In this document: positions 1 through 13,434 of the stretch, in pieces
Position numbering within the stretch: position 1 is the stretch's first letter
Layout of the letters: each line of letters opens with the position of its first letter
Origin: Strigamia acuminata
Lineage: Eukaryota; Arthropoda; Chilopoda; Geophilomorpha; Linotaeniidae
Assembly: GCA_949358305.1 (NCBI GenBank)
Contig: OX442315.1
Location: 18,564,427-18,628,426, forward strand
Direction: 5' to 3'
Length of the DNA: 64,000 nt
Program-made: the position numbers and the translations under genes
Notes under the pieces: model-generated
What the model was told of the DNA's origin: nothing
Databases searched by the model: none
Seen by the model: only the letters and a program-made list of their open reading frames with translations

Positions 1-3000
1 TACTCCACTGCTATAAATAGTAATGCAATATAACCAAGAGATCCAATCCAATCTAACATTAAGCCATACAAATACAATTTTTTTTAATTTTTTTTATAAA
101 ACTTACTTTATGCTAAAAAAAAAAGTCACAAACCTACCTCGTGAATGTCAAATGTAAACTAGGAAGAACGAAAATAAAAGTGAAATCTTGGATCAAAGGA
201 TTTGATAAACAAACGAAAATAGTCTGGGTAAAAAAAAGTTAAATAAACAAACCCTAGGTACTGTAATCGTGATGAATTCTCTGATTATTTTTAACAACAT
301 TACGAAATTGTGAGCTAAAAATCCAGTTCAATCTCCAAAACATGTATTTCATGGTAGCACAAAAAAATAAATGTATAAAAAAAATATTGTCACCTGACTG
401 ATCAAATTCAAAACATCTATGATGTCGAATTCTTGACATATCTATCAACAGTCCAAAAATAGAATTGAACAGACAGAGATTAATTAAAGTAAAAGAAAAA
501 GCACCGTCGATGTCTGAAGAAAAACAAACCAATCCATTACGATTCAAAATCCGTAAATAAGCACAGTGGCAGAGCGACAAATTGCCTTCCTTCATCATTA
601 ATAAATTGCCACGATTGTCTGAAGGTGTCGTGCTATCCGTTTATTTATTTTTAAGGGAAAAGTATTTGCTTTTCTCTGTAAATACGGAAAAATTCAAGAT
701 TCCTTATACAAACACATGAAAAAGCAAATGGAGCAGACAATTAAATCAAGCATCCCTAATAGGCTCTAAGAAAAACAAACCTTTACCGGTATTTGAAGAA
801 AATTTTAAAAAATTATAAATAATCTTTAATTAATTTTTTGTTCCATCTGCCTTTTTTCTTCGTTCATCGATTCTTTCTAAGTGATGTAAATATTATCATA
901 TTCAATATTTCGCACGTAATGTGTATGGTAATTCGCAGAACTGGAAAGATAATGAATATTTAAACGAGAAAAATTAATTTTTTTTCTAAATTTTAATTTA
1001 CCTAAACCAAAATGAATGAAAATGCTAATAATCTTCGCACGAAATTTATTCTAGTGAATATAAATGACCCAAACACTTGTCAAAAATTACACCATATTTT
1101 AAACCGCTATAAATTATGGAAACTTTAAAAGGATTTAGTCCCTGAATTAACAAACAAACCACTTAATCCCGCACATTCATGTAACCGTGAATTATACACA
1201 TTTTAAAAATTCAGAAATAAAATAAAACGACGCATCAAATGGCCCAGCAAACAAATAGCGCCAACTACCGGAAGAATTTTGAATCTAATTCCTTTCTGTC
1301 TCGCCTAATATCTCGCATTTATGAATCCCCAGATTAAAAACAAAGAAATTTGAGATATAATAAAAGAAATGTCATGTCTAAATTTCTGCAATCCACACCG
1401 TAAACAAAGTTGTTTTCTTTTCTATATATATATTTTTTTTAAGTTTTTTCAAATTTCCAGATTTCGACAGACGATGGAAATCTGAGAGAAATCTAAAGTA
1501 AATAAATCCGAGTTTCGACATTAGTAAACTCAAATCTATCTACATTAAAACAAACGTTTTTATTTCATAACCCCCGACTTAAACCGTTTTAGTTGGGAAT
1601 AAATAAATTCCCACAGCAATCACACGAAAGAGCTTCAATGCCTTGTCTCGTATCAATCTTTAATGGTTGTATTATTGTACATACTATATTTACCTCATCG
1701 CTTATTGATTTCAACTACCAACATTATAATCAAAATTCATCCAAAACAGAAATTTATAACTTTAAATTGTTATTTCACCTTAAGACCTTAATATCATCAC
1801 CAAGGTAATGACTAATGATAACAATCCGCCCCCTTTGTCCAGCAAATGCAGGAATTACCAAATTAAAATGCAACGAACCTGAAAAGAATAAATGTCGAGT
1901 ATTGTGCAATGTGTGCGTCCATTAAACATTTATTATAATACTTCTTCGTGCAAAGCAAAGCCGGGTCCAAAATCAGTGGACACTCATACACCGAGCAGGA
2001 AAAGAAATCGAGTTATACATAAGTAATATACCCCGTAATGCAGAACAGGAATAATGATAATTAATTAAGATGGAAATAAAGAATTAATTTTTCGAGACCA
2101 AAAAGCCGACAAATTAACCCCAATTTTGGACACAAACTATTTTGTTGCAGTATACTCTTTAAGCTAATACAAGAAGTTCCTAAATTGTAAAGTATTTGAG
2201 TAGTTATCATTGGTTTAGCGGTGGTTTCACTAATCACAAGACCGCAATCAGGTGAGTGTTATTTTTTTGTTAATACTTTGAGATAAAAATTCAAATTACT
2301 AAATTAATCTGGAAATAGACAACGCTCAGTTCAATATTGTTTACTTAAATTGCACTAAGCACACCCAATATTACACTCTAAATAAAAAGATTCTTCTAAG
2401 TAAATAGCTACCGGTACTACAGGGAATGAATGTCGTCTTGAGTATTTGTCGAAAATGAAACTATGTGAGGTTTCATTGGCTTTGTTGCGAGTTAGTTCAA
2501 TTGCGCCTCACTTTAATCATATTTCCCACGACATTTCACCACCTACACTTCACTTTAATCCTCGCCAAGCGAAACAAATATGTTTTCTCCTCGCTATTCA
2601 TTATACCCACACGTGTTTGTCTCTAGACTACTTAGTCCAAATACTCCCACACTTTATCTCAGCTAATTACTTCGGCATGTTTTATTTATTACACAAACAA
2701 AACCAAAACCTTGTCGCACGTCAAATTTTTCTTTTTGTATTCTTCGTTGCCCGGACCACGTATGTTTTTATTTACTCACATTGAACGAACCCGAGGAGAA
2801 CACAGTGAACAATACGAGAACTGTGTCCGACGTCTTGCTGGTAATACTAATAAAAATGAAGGAGATGACTAGAGCAGCACTGCCAGCACTAGCTCCATCT
2901 TTAGAGTGGAATCCCATTGATTTTTTTAGTGTAAAGGTAAATCGTATCGTGAAAGGATTTCCCTTAGGTCTGCAACTCACTCGCACACATCCTTTTAATG

Positions 3001-6000
3001 ATCTATCAATTTGTATTCCCCCGATTCCGATTTCAGGACCGTAGAATCAATGAGGACAGTGTGCAGACTTTCTTTTTGTCCAACTTTTAATCGAGTCATT
3101 TTTTGTTTGTTTAATTTCATTTGCATTCGGAATGAAATGGTTTAAAAATAGAAAATAAAGTGCTTCTGGTTTGCATAGAAATTTGCATCTTATTTAATCA
3201 AAACTGGTAAAAGCAAAATTTTCATTTCAGGAAATTGGAGAAATTGTTTTCAAAAACAATCGCACTCTCGATTTAAGTGAATTTAATTGTACGTGTTATT
3301 TTCTAGAATTGTTATTCTGATGCATGCACGGAAAAATGTCTGATTAAACTACACTCTCATTCTATTTTCGTCTTCAAAATTCTCCATGGCTGTCTGAAGT
3401 AATGGATTACTTAAATTACCAAACTCGAGTTAAATGCCGACGTAAAATGAATGTCAATGTAAATAAATAACAATAATGCACTGATTATGCAGAATAATTC
3501 TAGAAAAAAAATTAAAAATTAAAAATTGTTTTAATGCAAATGAGCAAATGTTGCCTCGAAAAATAACCCTGAACTTGGAATTAAGTTATGAAAAAAATTC
3601 CGACTTATAAAGTTGTAAAGCCATCCATCACTTACCATTTACGGTACTTTCCTGCAATGCAGAAGCATTGCGGAAAAGTATCACACTGTTCGTGGGCAGC
3701 ACTTGGAGAATAAATGACTTTCCTGCATGTCTTGTTTTTATTGCGTAACTCTGTTGCAGTAACTAAATAAACGATGGCGTACAAGTTTTTAATTTGAATC
3801 TTCGTGGTTTAAAACGTTACGAAGCCAAAAGTTAATCTCGAGGTACCGATACAACATTGGATTGTCCGTCCTACGCAGTCTACACAATTGCTTCCCTCAT
3901 ACCAATTTCCACATTTTGGTTTATTTATGTAGAAGTAAATCAATTTAACTTCATAAAAGAAACTGAATAAAATTAACATTTATAAGACAAACATTAGATC
4001 TAACTGGCAAGAGAATAAAACATTTCGTGTAGGCCTACTATTTTTAAAATCAAAATTAATTATTTTCTATTCCAGTATCACCTCCGAAAAGCCAAAACTG
4101 TAAAATCTTTTTACGGTTGGTTAAGGTGCAATTGCGATACTTATGGAATGAACGAATGGGTGAGCCGTACCACACAAGACAAGCATTTCTAGTCTGACGA
4201 CACCCTAAACGATTGCAAGGGGAAAATAGGATCCATGAAATTCCTTTTGTGAGATAATCAATGGAATTCAACAAATGTTCTTTTCATTTCAGTGTGTTCT
4301 GAGCCAGCAGTCCATTTAATATTACACGAAAGAATTTTCAAAGTGTCTTTGCATAACCTTTTTGCCCCATAAAGTCAAAGTTGACTTACTGTGCCTTTCA
4401 CATTCGTTATACGCTCCAAGGAGTTTCTTTTCTTAAAAAATAAGAATGTCAAAAGGGCGACGAAGGTTTCCGAGTACAGAAAAGTGTATAAGCTGGAAGA
4501 ATAATTGTAGATTTTTTTACAAAAGCCACTTCCAGTGCTTTCCTTGAATACCTTTTAGAAAAAAGGACAATAAAAAGAAAATAAATGAGAGTAGAATTCT
4601 AAAGCTTTACAATTCTGCTCTATTTGAAGGGCAAGGTAAGTTTTTTGCTTTGATTACGTCATTGTAAGCAAAATAAACTTTCGTATGGGGATATATTTAG
4701 TAGTATTAAATTAAATTCACCACGCCCAAATTGATATTGACTTGCTCAATCACATTTTTGATTTCATTAACAATTATGCAGCCTGTTTTCACTTTAAAGT
4801 AAACATCCACTATATTAGCATACTACTAAAAATAACACAGTTGCAAAATCTTATTGTGAAATGCGTATTGATGAGTCAAATTTGAAATTGCGTCTTCTTT
4901 ACACCGTTGCTATAGTAACTATTCACCTTTTGCCCACTCTGCTGGCTCCAATGTAGATTTATGCTAAATATTAACAAGAAAAATTCATATCGTGCCAATA
5001 AATTCTTTTTTATTATCGCTATTATTATTTTTCAGTTGCCGAGGTGTTTTGGACACTGCCGTCCTTACACTCGTTATCGTAATGAAAATTTTACTGAGAA
5101 TTTTCAAACCACAAGCTAACAAAAGATAATAAATAAATAAAACGAAAGTAGAAATTCGTGGTGTAATTGGCGAATTGGAGCACATTTTTATGTGGGTTCA
5201 TTCGTGACTATGACTACACTTTTATTAAACCAAATCAAGAAATTGCAAAAGAAATCATCAATAAAAAAGTTATATTTTCCAAACGAATCAATTAATTGGG
5301 TGAATGTAATACTGGGAACGGCGTTTTTATTCAGTCCTTCTAAGTAATAAAATGATATTAATATCTTTCCCAATATGTAAACATAATAATTTTTATAGAG
5401 TAAGGCAATATTTGACTAGATTCATGACTATCGAATCGACGGTTTTCATAATAATTATTACATAGACGAAATCGATCAAGTTCGAGCAAGAAAACTTATC
5501 AAGAAAAGTTGCATTTACTTCAATATTTTGTTCTCCAGACGAGAAATATCAAATATTTACATCAAATTAGACTAAAACTAACTATTTAAAAAAAAAATTA
5601 CACCAACAAATAATACTATTAAATTCCCTTGATTTCTCTTTTTTAAAAATTTAATTTGTTCCGCCACATGCAGTCTCATATTTCAAACATAAGCCTTACA
5701 ACTCTTAATGAAGAAAACCAAACCCAACTGTTTTTTTCTAAACACAAAATCTGTCATTTTAATGAAATTAAACACCTTCTTTAAAAAATATTTTTAAATA
5801 ATAAAAATAAAAATAAAAACACTAGGTATTAACACCTCCGGATTAAATAATCCCCTCTAACCAATTTATTTTGTCAAAACCTACCTTTTGAGTTTTGAAC
5901 GTGGATAAACGTAACTCACCACCTACACGAAGCGAGCAAACGCCCACCTGCACGTCTTTCTAATCGATTACCGAATAGAGGACATGCATAAAAAGCGCCG

Positions 6001-9000
6001 TACATCACCAACACGTCAACTAAACCCACATAAAAATTAATACACAAAATTAAAAACTATTTTCCCATTTACTATTAGTTCATAAACCAACCAGTGGAAT
6101 GAAAAATAAAACAAACTAGAGTACTATCCGATCTACAACACAATCATTTGATCCTCTAAATGACGTATCACCTGTAATTAAGTCGTCTGAATGCATCCCG
6201 GACCCAATACCACCAGCTTACGACCTCTATCAGATAATTGGCCCTAGGAATAGCTAAGAATTGGTCTTAAAGAACCCAGAGCTTAATTTATTTTTATTTT
6301 ATCTTTTCATTTCAGTTATTTTTCACAATCTAAGATCCGTTTTATTATTATAAAAGGTTTCATCATATTCCTGTGCACTTACGGAAGCATAAGGTATGAG
6401 ATTACGTCATGTAATAGCGGCTTGGGATTATTCCCAGCGGGACCGTCAAAGGGCTCTGTGGTTGTACAATCAAAAAAAGTTCGCGAGAAAGCTTTTTACG
6501 AGTGATGAGACGACGTTTAATAAAAAAATAAAAGGAAAAAAAAAATAGCTAAGCGGATGTAATCACACGAAAGATCGTCCACACGAAATCTTTTTTCACG
6601 TGTTTTGAAAGCTTTTTGAACGATTTAACACGAGAAAAAATAAATTAGAAAAAGAAAAAAGAAACATAAGTTTAATTTAATTTATTTGTATTTTTAGATT
6701 TCCGATGTGGAGTTCAGTGATGGCTTCATTATATTTCATATATATTTCATATTTGATGAAAACCGTTGAAAACAATTACGTAATAACTTTGAAAATTGTC
6801 CCACTCCCGAATGTACGAGTAAACATTAATCCGAATAAAATAAAATAAAATTGAAATCTGTTTTCCTTTCACTTTCCACATACCCGATTTTTTTTTTAGT
6901 TTGATAACCAATGTAAAAACTTTCAATTTCTAAATTGATTTCTTCCCAATTCAATTTCATCTGAAAACGTTTCTTTTTATTTCCGTTTTCAAATGAAACT
7001 AATTTGTCTTTTTTTTTTTTTTATCTCAAATTAAAAAAAGCAACCAAGACCTAAGAAAATATAGAAAATAATCCAAGTCAGGCTTCATCGTAACTCTCAA
7101 ATCTTTTATTTTCCTTTCTGTGGTTGGATCACAAAATTAATTTGTTTTTTAAAAAAAAAAAAATATTTCCTTAACCAAAAATTCAAAAACTCATAAACGT
7201 AAACAGTAATCAAATTTAACTTTAATTTAGTACCTAAAGATAACCCGTCTAGCCAAAATCATTTATCTCAATAATACGATGAGTACATGACAGATTGCCT
7301 TCTGAGATTCCGGTTAGTCCTTCGATGTATCCTAGAAACGGTGGAATGTTTAGTTATTAACACTACAGAACTACACTCAGTCACACGGCAGTGCTCACTC
7401 GCATTTTCCTTGTTTATCTTAATTTTTTTTTATTATTATTATATTTTAAAACACGCACTTTAAAAGGGGTCAAAAAAGATAATGGAAAAACATCGTATGT
7501 AGAAATGTTAACTGCCAAAACATGTTAAAAATAAAAATAAACTTTTCCCACTGCAGAGATTCAACAGATGTTGAAGAGACGGAAATTTAATAACACACGC
7601 TTGCAAGCCCAGCAACAATAATAATAAGTTGCAAAACATTCCGTGATGGACGAAGATTATTCGGATATTAATCTTCACGAAGACAACAACATGCCAACTA
7701 TGAATGTGCGCGACATTATTTCTTTTTCGTATTTTTTCTTCAAGTAAATAGCTATTAAAATAGTCTTCATTTTCACACAAATGAATGAATTTTGGCTCAT
7801 TGTTTGAACAATTATGGTGGATGCTTCACCTGGAAGTATTATAACAACTGGAAGATCTAATTTCTGTGGCAGCCATTTTCAATTTAATTGTAAAAACCAA
7901 AACCAAACTTAAACCACTTCAAAAAGACTAAAACCACTCGGAGTTGTTGTGTTTTTCTGTTTTTTTTACTGTTTTTGATGATGATTTATGGCTATTTTTA
8001 TAGAAACACAACAAAAAGCAACTCTAATGAACGTACCGGTACTATAGAAATGTTATCTTAAAAACAAAATTTGATATCACAATTTGTGTTGAAAGCTTTT
8101 CATATTGATTCTTCAGTTATCGTATAAAAACCATTAGAATGGTTTCAAATTTTTAACTTTTTGAATATTATTTACTCGTATGACAATTTCCATTTTCAAA
8201 ACCTTTTTTTTCTTCTTCTTCATTTTTTTCGTCATAAATTTGTTACGATGTCAACAAAACGTTCGTCTTGTTCTTTTGGTCTCACCGTCTGTGATCCCAG
8301 GAGAAATAAGGCAAGCATGAAATCATGTGAAAGAGAAACGGAAATGCGTGGGAGCAGCAGGACTCGCCTTAATTGAAGGCGGGAATAAGATTACTGATAG
8401 TTTATTAATGAATATGTGACACGAACTATGTCAATCTTAAAATTAACAACTCCTTTTCGAGTGCATTGTAAACACGCTCACGTCACACAAAGAATACACA
8501 ATTACAATCTCAACGTACACAAATATTTACATCGGTTTCAAGACATTTCCAGCCGGCGATAAAGCAAAACACCGAGAATAATTTCATATTCTAAGATAAA
8601 TAAGACACATTTAAATTCCCATTTTATCACCACGATTAATTTAAATTTAAATTAAAAAAATAAATAATAAATAATAAATCTCGCAAGTCATCCTCGAGAG
8701 AAAACACACACACAACGTCTCACAATCATTCGAATAAATTAAAAGCTTATTAACTAGAATTACAACTCACAATTGAAATAGAAACTTTTCCGTGAAATGA
8801 CCACAAGATTACATTTGTCCACTCCTTATTGTCCAGTTAAAAATACCTGCTGTGTGTGGGGTCAAAACCCTCGCTCAGGTGCGAGGAAATAATTTTCCTA
8901 TGAATAATTTGATGTACGAGACAGTTAAATAAGCTCAAGTGACCGCAACCCGCTAAAAATGTCATGTCGTTGAAACTCTAAAACTAAATGAAGGTAAAGC

Positions 9001-9690
9001 GCTACTGAATAAATTTACAATTTTTCGACATTTAGGACCTTTTTGCTCGACTTGTTAGCGAATTTGCTGCCATAATTTTGTCTTTATTAAATTCGCTTCT
9101 AACTTTTCATTTTTCATGTTTTTAATATTCCGTGATAATTAATAGACCATTTTTTCCGCAGATGTTAATTTTCCTCACTCAGATTGAATTTCTAGACCGT
9201 AAAAAAAAATTACATCAGAGAAGCTGCGCCTACAGGTTTTTAAACAATCTCGTGCAAGTTTGTTGATCAACACGTTTGCAAGCAAATTTAATTTACCGCT
9301 TTCTGTGTTCTTCAGACTTGCATTTATTAACTTTAAACCGATGGTAACGATTAATTAATTTTTTTTTTAAATAATAAAAATTACTTTTTTTTAAATTTTG
9401 AACATCAAAACAGATTTAGATTCAAACGAGTGACAAACTTGACAATTAGTTGACGTGAATACAATTTCCATCAATCAATAACATCCGTCATTGAGAAATC
9501 AAACTAAAATTAGAATTTATCAAGCTACGCACGGCACTTTCTTTAATCAGACCACTTCAGACTTAAGCCTACTTCTCAACTTGATTACAGGTAAAACAAA
9601 AAAAAAAAAAAATATAAAAAAAAATTTAATAAAAAACTCACTTATTGTTGATCTGTTCTCTCCCATTTTCGCTCCACTTAAAAAATTAGT
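1..9690. other. AT-rich non-coding stretch, no supported gene
   Basis: I find no exon chain, RNA gene or recognisable transposon here. Open frames are short, rich in Phe/Leu/Ile/Asn/Lys as expected by chance in AT-rich DNA, and lack partners with matching splice phase. A frame at about 2781-2935 followed by a GT donor is slightly less AT-rich than its surroundings but resembles nothing I know. A bZIP-type palindromic motif (TTACGTCATGTAA) lies near 6402-6414. The stretch could be intergenic, regulatory, or the intron of a gene whose exons lie outside the window. Confidence 0.5.
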
Positions 9691-9880
9691 CTCAAAATCA
9701 AATTAAAAAGAAAAAGCTCCGCCCGTGGTTCGGCTTTCCCGCACGGTCTCTATAGAAACGGAATAGCAAAACCGATAACTTTCTCGAACTATTTGGTGTT
9801 GACAAAAGGAAAGACACCTGTTGATAGGAAAAAGTAAGAGTAGGGCGTATCCATTCTACATGACTGCGCGCGCGACCCTG

Positions 9881-9917
9881 TGACGTCACGTGACAGCCCT
9901 CTATTCCTCCATAAAAG
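9881..9917 (+). promoter_or_regulatory. CRE / E-box / TATA promoter of a signal-peptide exon
   Basis: A full CRE palindrome TGACGTCA (9881-9888) overlaps an E-box CACGTG (9887-9892). A TATA-type box ATAAAAG follows at 9911-9917. Transcription should begin about 30 bases downstream, near 9940. The segment 9840-10030 is clearly richer in GC and CpG than the surrounding DNA. CRE plus TATA is common in neuropeptide and hormone genes, and a CRE-like TGACGTC with a TATA box also precedes the NPF gene in this window. The motifs are seen directly; promoter activity is inferred. Confidence 0.6.
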
Positions 9918-10066
9918 CATGAGCAGCAACTGAACGCCTACTGATCGCTCATTCCATGTGCGCGCGCCGGCCAATCCTTAACATTGGATCCACTAAGGAG
10001 TGAGTGCCGTTGCTCCGAGTGACTTTTTCTCATTTCGCCGCTTGACCACAACCGGAATAAGTTTGC

Positions 10067-10151
10067 ATGATCATAAAAATGCCCATCACGTGTAATCGAA
10101 TATCGACTTTGACAACCCTTGTCATCGTAATTATAATCCTCACAAATGCAG
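10067..10151 (+). CDS. signal-peptide exon of an unidentified secreted protein (partial gene)
   Basis: The exon opens with two in-frame ATGs (10067 and 10079) and encodes a short polar N-terminus followed by a long hydrophobic core (LVIVIIIL) ending in small residues (TNA), typical of a secretory signal peptide. It ends in phase 1 before a good donor (GCAG|GTAAGA). It sits about 130 bases downstream of the predicted start site. The next exon is uncertain. Phase-compatible candidates are a short exon at 11437-11507 (after a C-rich tract ending in CAG, 23 codons then stop), a short one at about 11979, and the cysteine-rich propeptide exon at 25481, which needs a phase-1 upstream exon and has none adjacent. 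The chosen start is the first ATG. Product unknown. Confidence 0.5.
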
Positions 10152-12540
10152 GTAAGAAACGCAACAATTTTATCACGAAATATTTAATCGAAATCAAATT
10201 TGACGTTATTTTAGTGTCAAATTTATTGTAAATTAGACAAATTCGTCTCTCACTCGTGTCTTTATTGAGTTTGATTGTGAGGAAAAAGTTTTATCAATAA
10301 CAAGCGTAGTTGCAAGCAGATAAAAGTCACTTCATTAGGTCTCATTAAGACTCAAAGTTAGAGCCGACATTTCGTCCGAAGACAACACAAATGTAATCAA
10401 AACCGTTTCTTTCTTTGTCGCATCGTTTTCCTTAAAATTGCTTCATCAATCAACTAATTTAGCGCAAACACGTACGCTAAAAGAAAGAAAAAAAATGTGT
10501 GAACACATCTTTTAAACATCCCCATGTTCGAATCTTTAATTCACAACTCACTTACAGCCATCATCAATTAAACAAGCAACTTGTTGTCACTTCTATCGAA
10601 TTAGACGTGGCTTAGTTACCCAGTGTAAAATCTCAATTATTTATGAATTTAATTCAAATTCAAATATTTAAAATCTCCATTTTTTTTTATTCACGTACAC
10701 ACATAATTTCCGATTGACCATTTCATGAAATTTCAATTTCAATTTCAAGCTGATATATTTTAATTTAATTAAATTCAATTAATGATCCCGTTTTATCCAA
10801 ACAAGTTTGAGTCTTTTTTTTGTCATTCTTCACTCACTATTGTATTCAATACAAAAGCGTTCTACTTTCATTCATTGCTCATCATTGCGATCTGTGAAGA
10901 TCCTCATCTAACCACTTCCAGCTGCTAAGATTCGTTTTATTTATCTTCCCCACTGACAACGGCGCAAACCTATCAATCAAATTCACTGAATGGATCTATA
11001 GTATTTTTTTTCTTTTACAAACACGTTTTATTTAGTTTTATTTGACGACAACTCTCAAAAGAGGATTTGACAGCATCAAATTTAGTTGAAAATGATTTGT
11101 GTCGTATCTGTTTGAACGCACGTACTGGTTCAACGTGGTGTTGAAGAAAGGTTCAGGTACACGAGAATGTCAACTGAATTCCAATACTTCAACAAAACGT
11201 GATTGCAATATGTGAAAGAATTTGTTTCCTTGTTTTATAGCCGTTATCTTAAACAACAAAATACAGGGAAGTTGGAATTTAATTGTTTTCAGTGAGTTTT
11301 CATTTATTTTTCGGACGAGGTTTTAATTTTAATTTTGTATTTATCTTAAACAATACAAAAATCTAAAAATCCAACAGTCGCAATTGGGTATTTCTCATCT
11401 GTGGTAGTTTATCTGAGTAAATTAACTCCCCCCCAGAAGTCTACCTCTGTCAATTTAGCACTGAAGCGATGGCAGCGACGCTCCAATTGATTGCGGCATT
11501 TATTTGAACTAATCCACAGTGTCACGGCGTGACAAAACAAAAATTAAAATGTTGAAAAATTTGAATTGCAGATCTCAAAGTTCTGGTTTAGCTGTAAAAA
11601 TAAATAGTGGTCTTGAGAATGGTTTAGTATTTATTTAATTTTGTCGCAAGAAATTGTTTTTACAACTTATTGGATTAAAATTTACAAAGAAAACTTTTGA
11701 AGACGTTATGAAATAAGAATCCATTAGGGTCTGAACAGAAAGTTCAATTCACCAAGCTTTGAAATGAATTAAAATTCAAATTAGATTTAAAATAAAGAAA
11801 AATCGTATTGAAAAAAAGAGAAACTGAGCCGAGTTTAATGAATTAGCATTGCAGGACGAGAGATTGTGCTTCAAGTGAAAACAATTTACTGATAAACTGA
11901 GAAATAATAATTACGCCATAAATCAAATATGTTCCATGAAAATGGTTTTTAATCAATATTGCCCTTATTATTTCAGATCAGTCTGGTATAATCAGATTCG
12001 CAAAACAGTACGCTTAAATTATATTTATTTTCTTTTCTTTCCGTTTATTAATGGCTTAAAAAATTGACAATGTTTTTCGATTATTCATCCACCATTTTTA
12101 AAAATGTCATCCAGATTTACTGTGTTGTACAATACTCGCACAAGTTATCCTTTGTTTTTAATTCAAAAATTGTGTTTGCCATCCTATAAATATGAAATTT
12201 ATTTGGATTTTTGGTTTAAGTTTTGCCCCACAAATTTGTTTAGTCTCTCTCTATTGACATTTGTGAGCAATTCATGTCGCACAAGTAGAGTATTTTTATG
12301 TCCAGAAGCAAATTCTACTCTTTAGTCTTTATCTTTTGTACCTTATGCGTCTTTTGGTTGGTGCTAGCAGGCATGATGTTTTTTGCATCAACACTTTTAA
12401 AAGTACGCAGCAAAAAGATGCCTGTACCATACCATTACAGTGGAAAAGATGCCTGTATCATACTATGATAGTGGAGACGATCTTTTCACCTTAGCTCATA
12501 CATAAGGCAAGAGTTTAACTCTTGCGCATGCCCAGTAATT
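10152..12540. other. non-coding stretch after the signal-peptide exon
   Basis: Probably intron of the gene starting at 10067. It contains a candidate acceptor after a C-run with a short open frame (11437-11507) and another candidate acceptor near 11978. No conserved protein domain is recognisable. Nothing else stands out. Confidence 0.35.
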
Positions 12541-12547
12541 TCATGTA

Positions 12548-12727
12548 CAGTCGAAACTCTTTATAACAAATCGCGATATAACGAATTATCAATATAACGA
12601 ATACCTAAAAATTGCTGGTTTGGTTGGCCATAGAACACCAAGTTAAAAAATTTCGATGTAACGAATTCTCGTTATAACAAATCGATTTCTCGGGTCCCTT
12701 GCGATTCGTTATAAAGAGTTTCAACTG
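12548..12727. mobile_element. 180-bp pogo/Tigger-like MITE
   Basis: The element starts CAGTCGAAACTCTTTATAAC and ends with the near-complement GTTATAAAGAGTTTCAACTG. It is flanked by TA dinucleotides (12546-12547 and 12728-12729), the target duplication expected for Tc1/mariner-superfamily elements. The CAGT(N)nAACTCTTTATAAC-type terminus is characteristic of pogo/Tigger relatives. The interior is rich in further ATATAACGAAT motifs in both orientations, so the whole unit can fold back. No coding capacity: a non-autonomous element. Confidence 0.8.
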
Positions 12728-12869
12728 TATTCATATTTAAGTGAAAGAAAAAAAAACCGAGTGGTCTTTGATTTATCAGTGCCAAACCACAGTACCAAAA
12801 CCAAGTTTCATAAGATAAAATTGTGTTTGGAGTTTTGGTTTGGATTTTTTCCCACAAATTTGCTTAGTC

Positions 12870-12909
12870 TTTTTCTCTCTCTCTCTCTCTATCTCACACA
12901 CACACACAC
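12870..12909. repeat. (CT)n/(CA)n compound microsatellite
   Basis: A run of CT dinucleotides is followed by ATCT and then a run of CA dinucleotides. Simple sequence only. Confidence 0.95.
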
Positions 12910-12990
12910 TGTATTGCTACGCTTATCTTTTCAAATAGTGAAGAAGAAATGAAAGAGCTGAACAACTTAGTGAATTCACAAAAAAAATTA

Positions 12991-13432
12991 CCGTATTTTC
13001 TCGAGTAAGAGCCGCGACTCATATTCAAAACGAGCATCCTGAGCCGCGGTTCTTAATTAAGGGTGGCTCTTATTACAATTGTTTACCATATTTTGATCGA
13101 AATTTCAATTTTTTCATTTAAATTTCACTTTTTTCCATTAAAATTTTCATTTTTTTTATTGAAATTTCACTTTTTTCATTAAATTTTTATTTTTCTCAGT
13201 GAAATTTTATTTTTTTCCATTAAAATTTACTTATTTTTAAATTTTCTATCTAAATAACAATCATCATCGACGAATGTTTCATTAACCATTTCCTGTTAGG
13301 TACAAAACCCCTCGAATAGCAGCCGCAGCTACTATTCGAGGGCGGCTCTTATTTCAAACCACCTCTCTGAGGTGCTGCTACTATTCGAGGGCGGGTACAA
13401 AACGAGGGCGACTCTTAATCGAGGAAATACGA
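12991..13432. mobile_element. 442-bp inverted-repeat MITE, CCGTATTTTCTCGA termini
   Basis: The left end reads CCGTATTTTCTCGAGTAAGA and the right end, read in reverse complement, is TCGTATTTCCTCGATTAAGA. Both ends adjoin TA. Inside each end are G+C-rich motifs about 'cgaggg ... gagccgc' followed by a T-rich core with repeated 'aaatttcattttttcatt'-like runs. No open frame of note. Similar cis-elements with this terminal motif are widespread in animals; I do not assign a superfamily. Confidence 0.75.
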
Positions 13433-13434
13433 TA

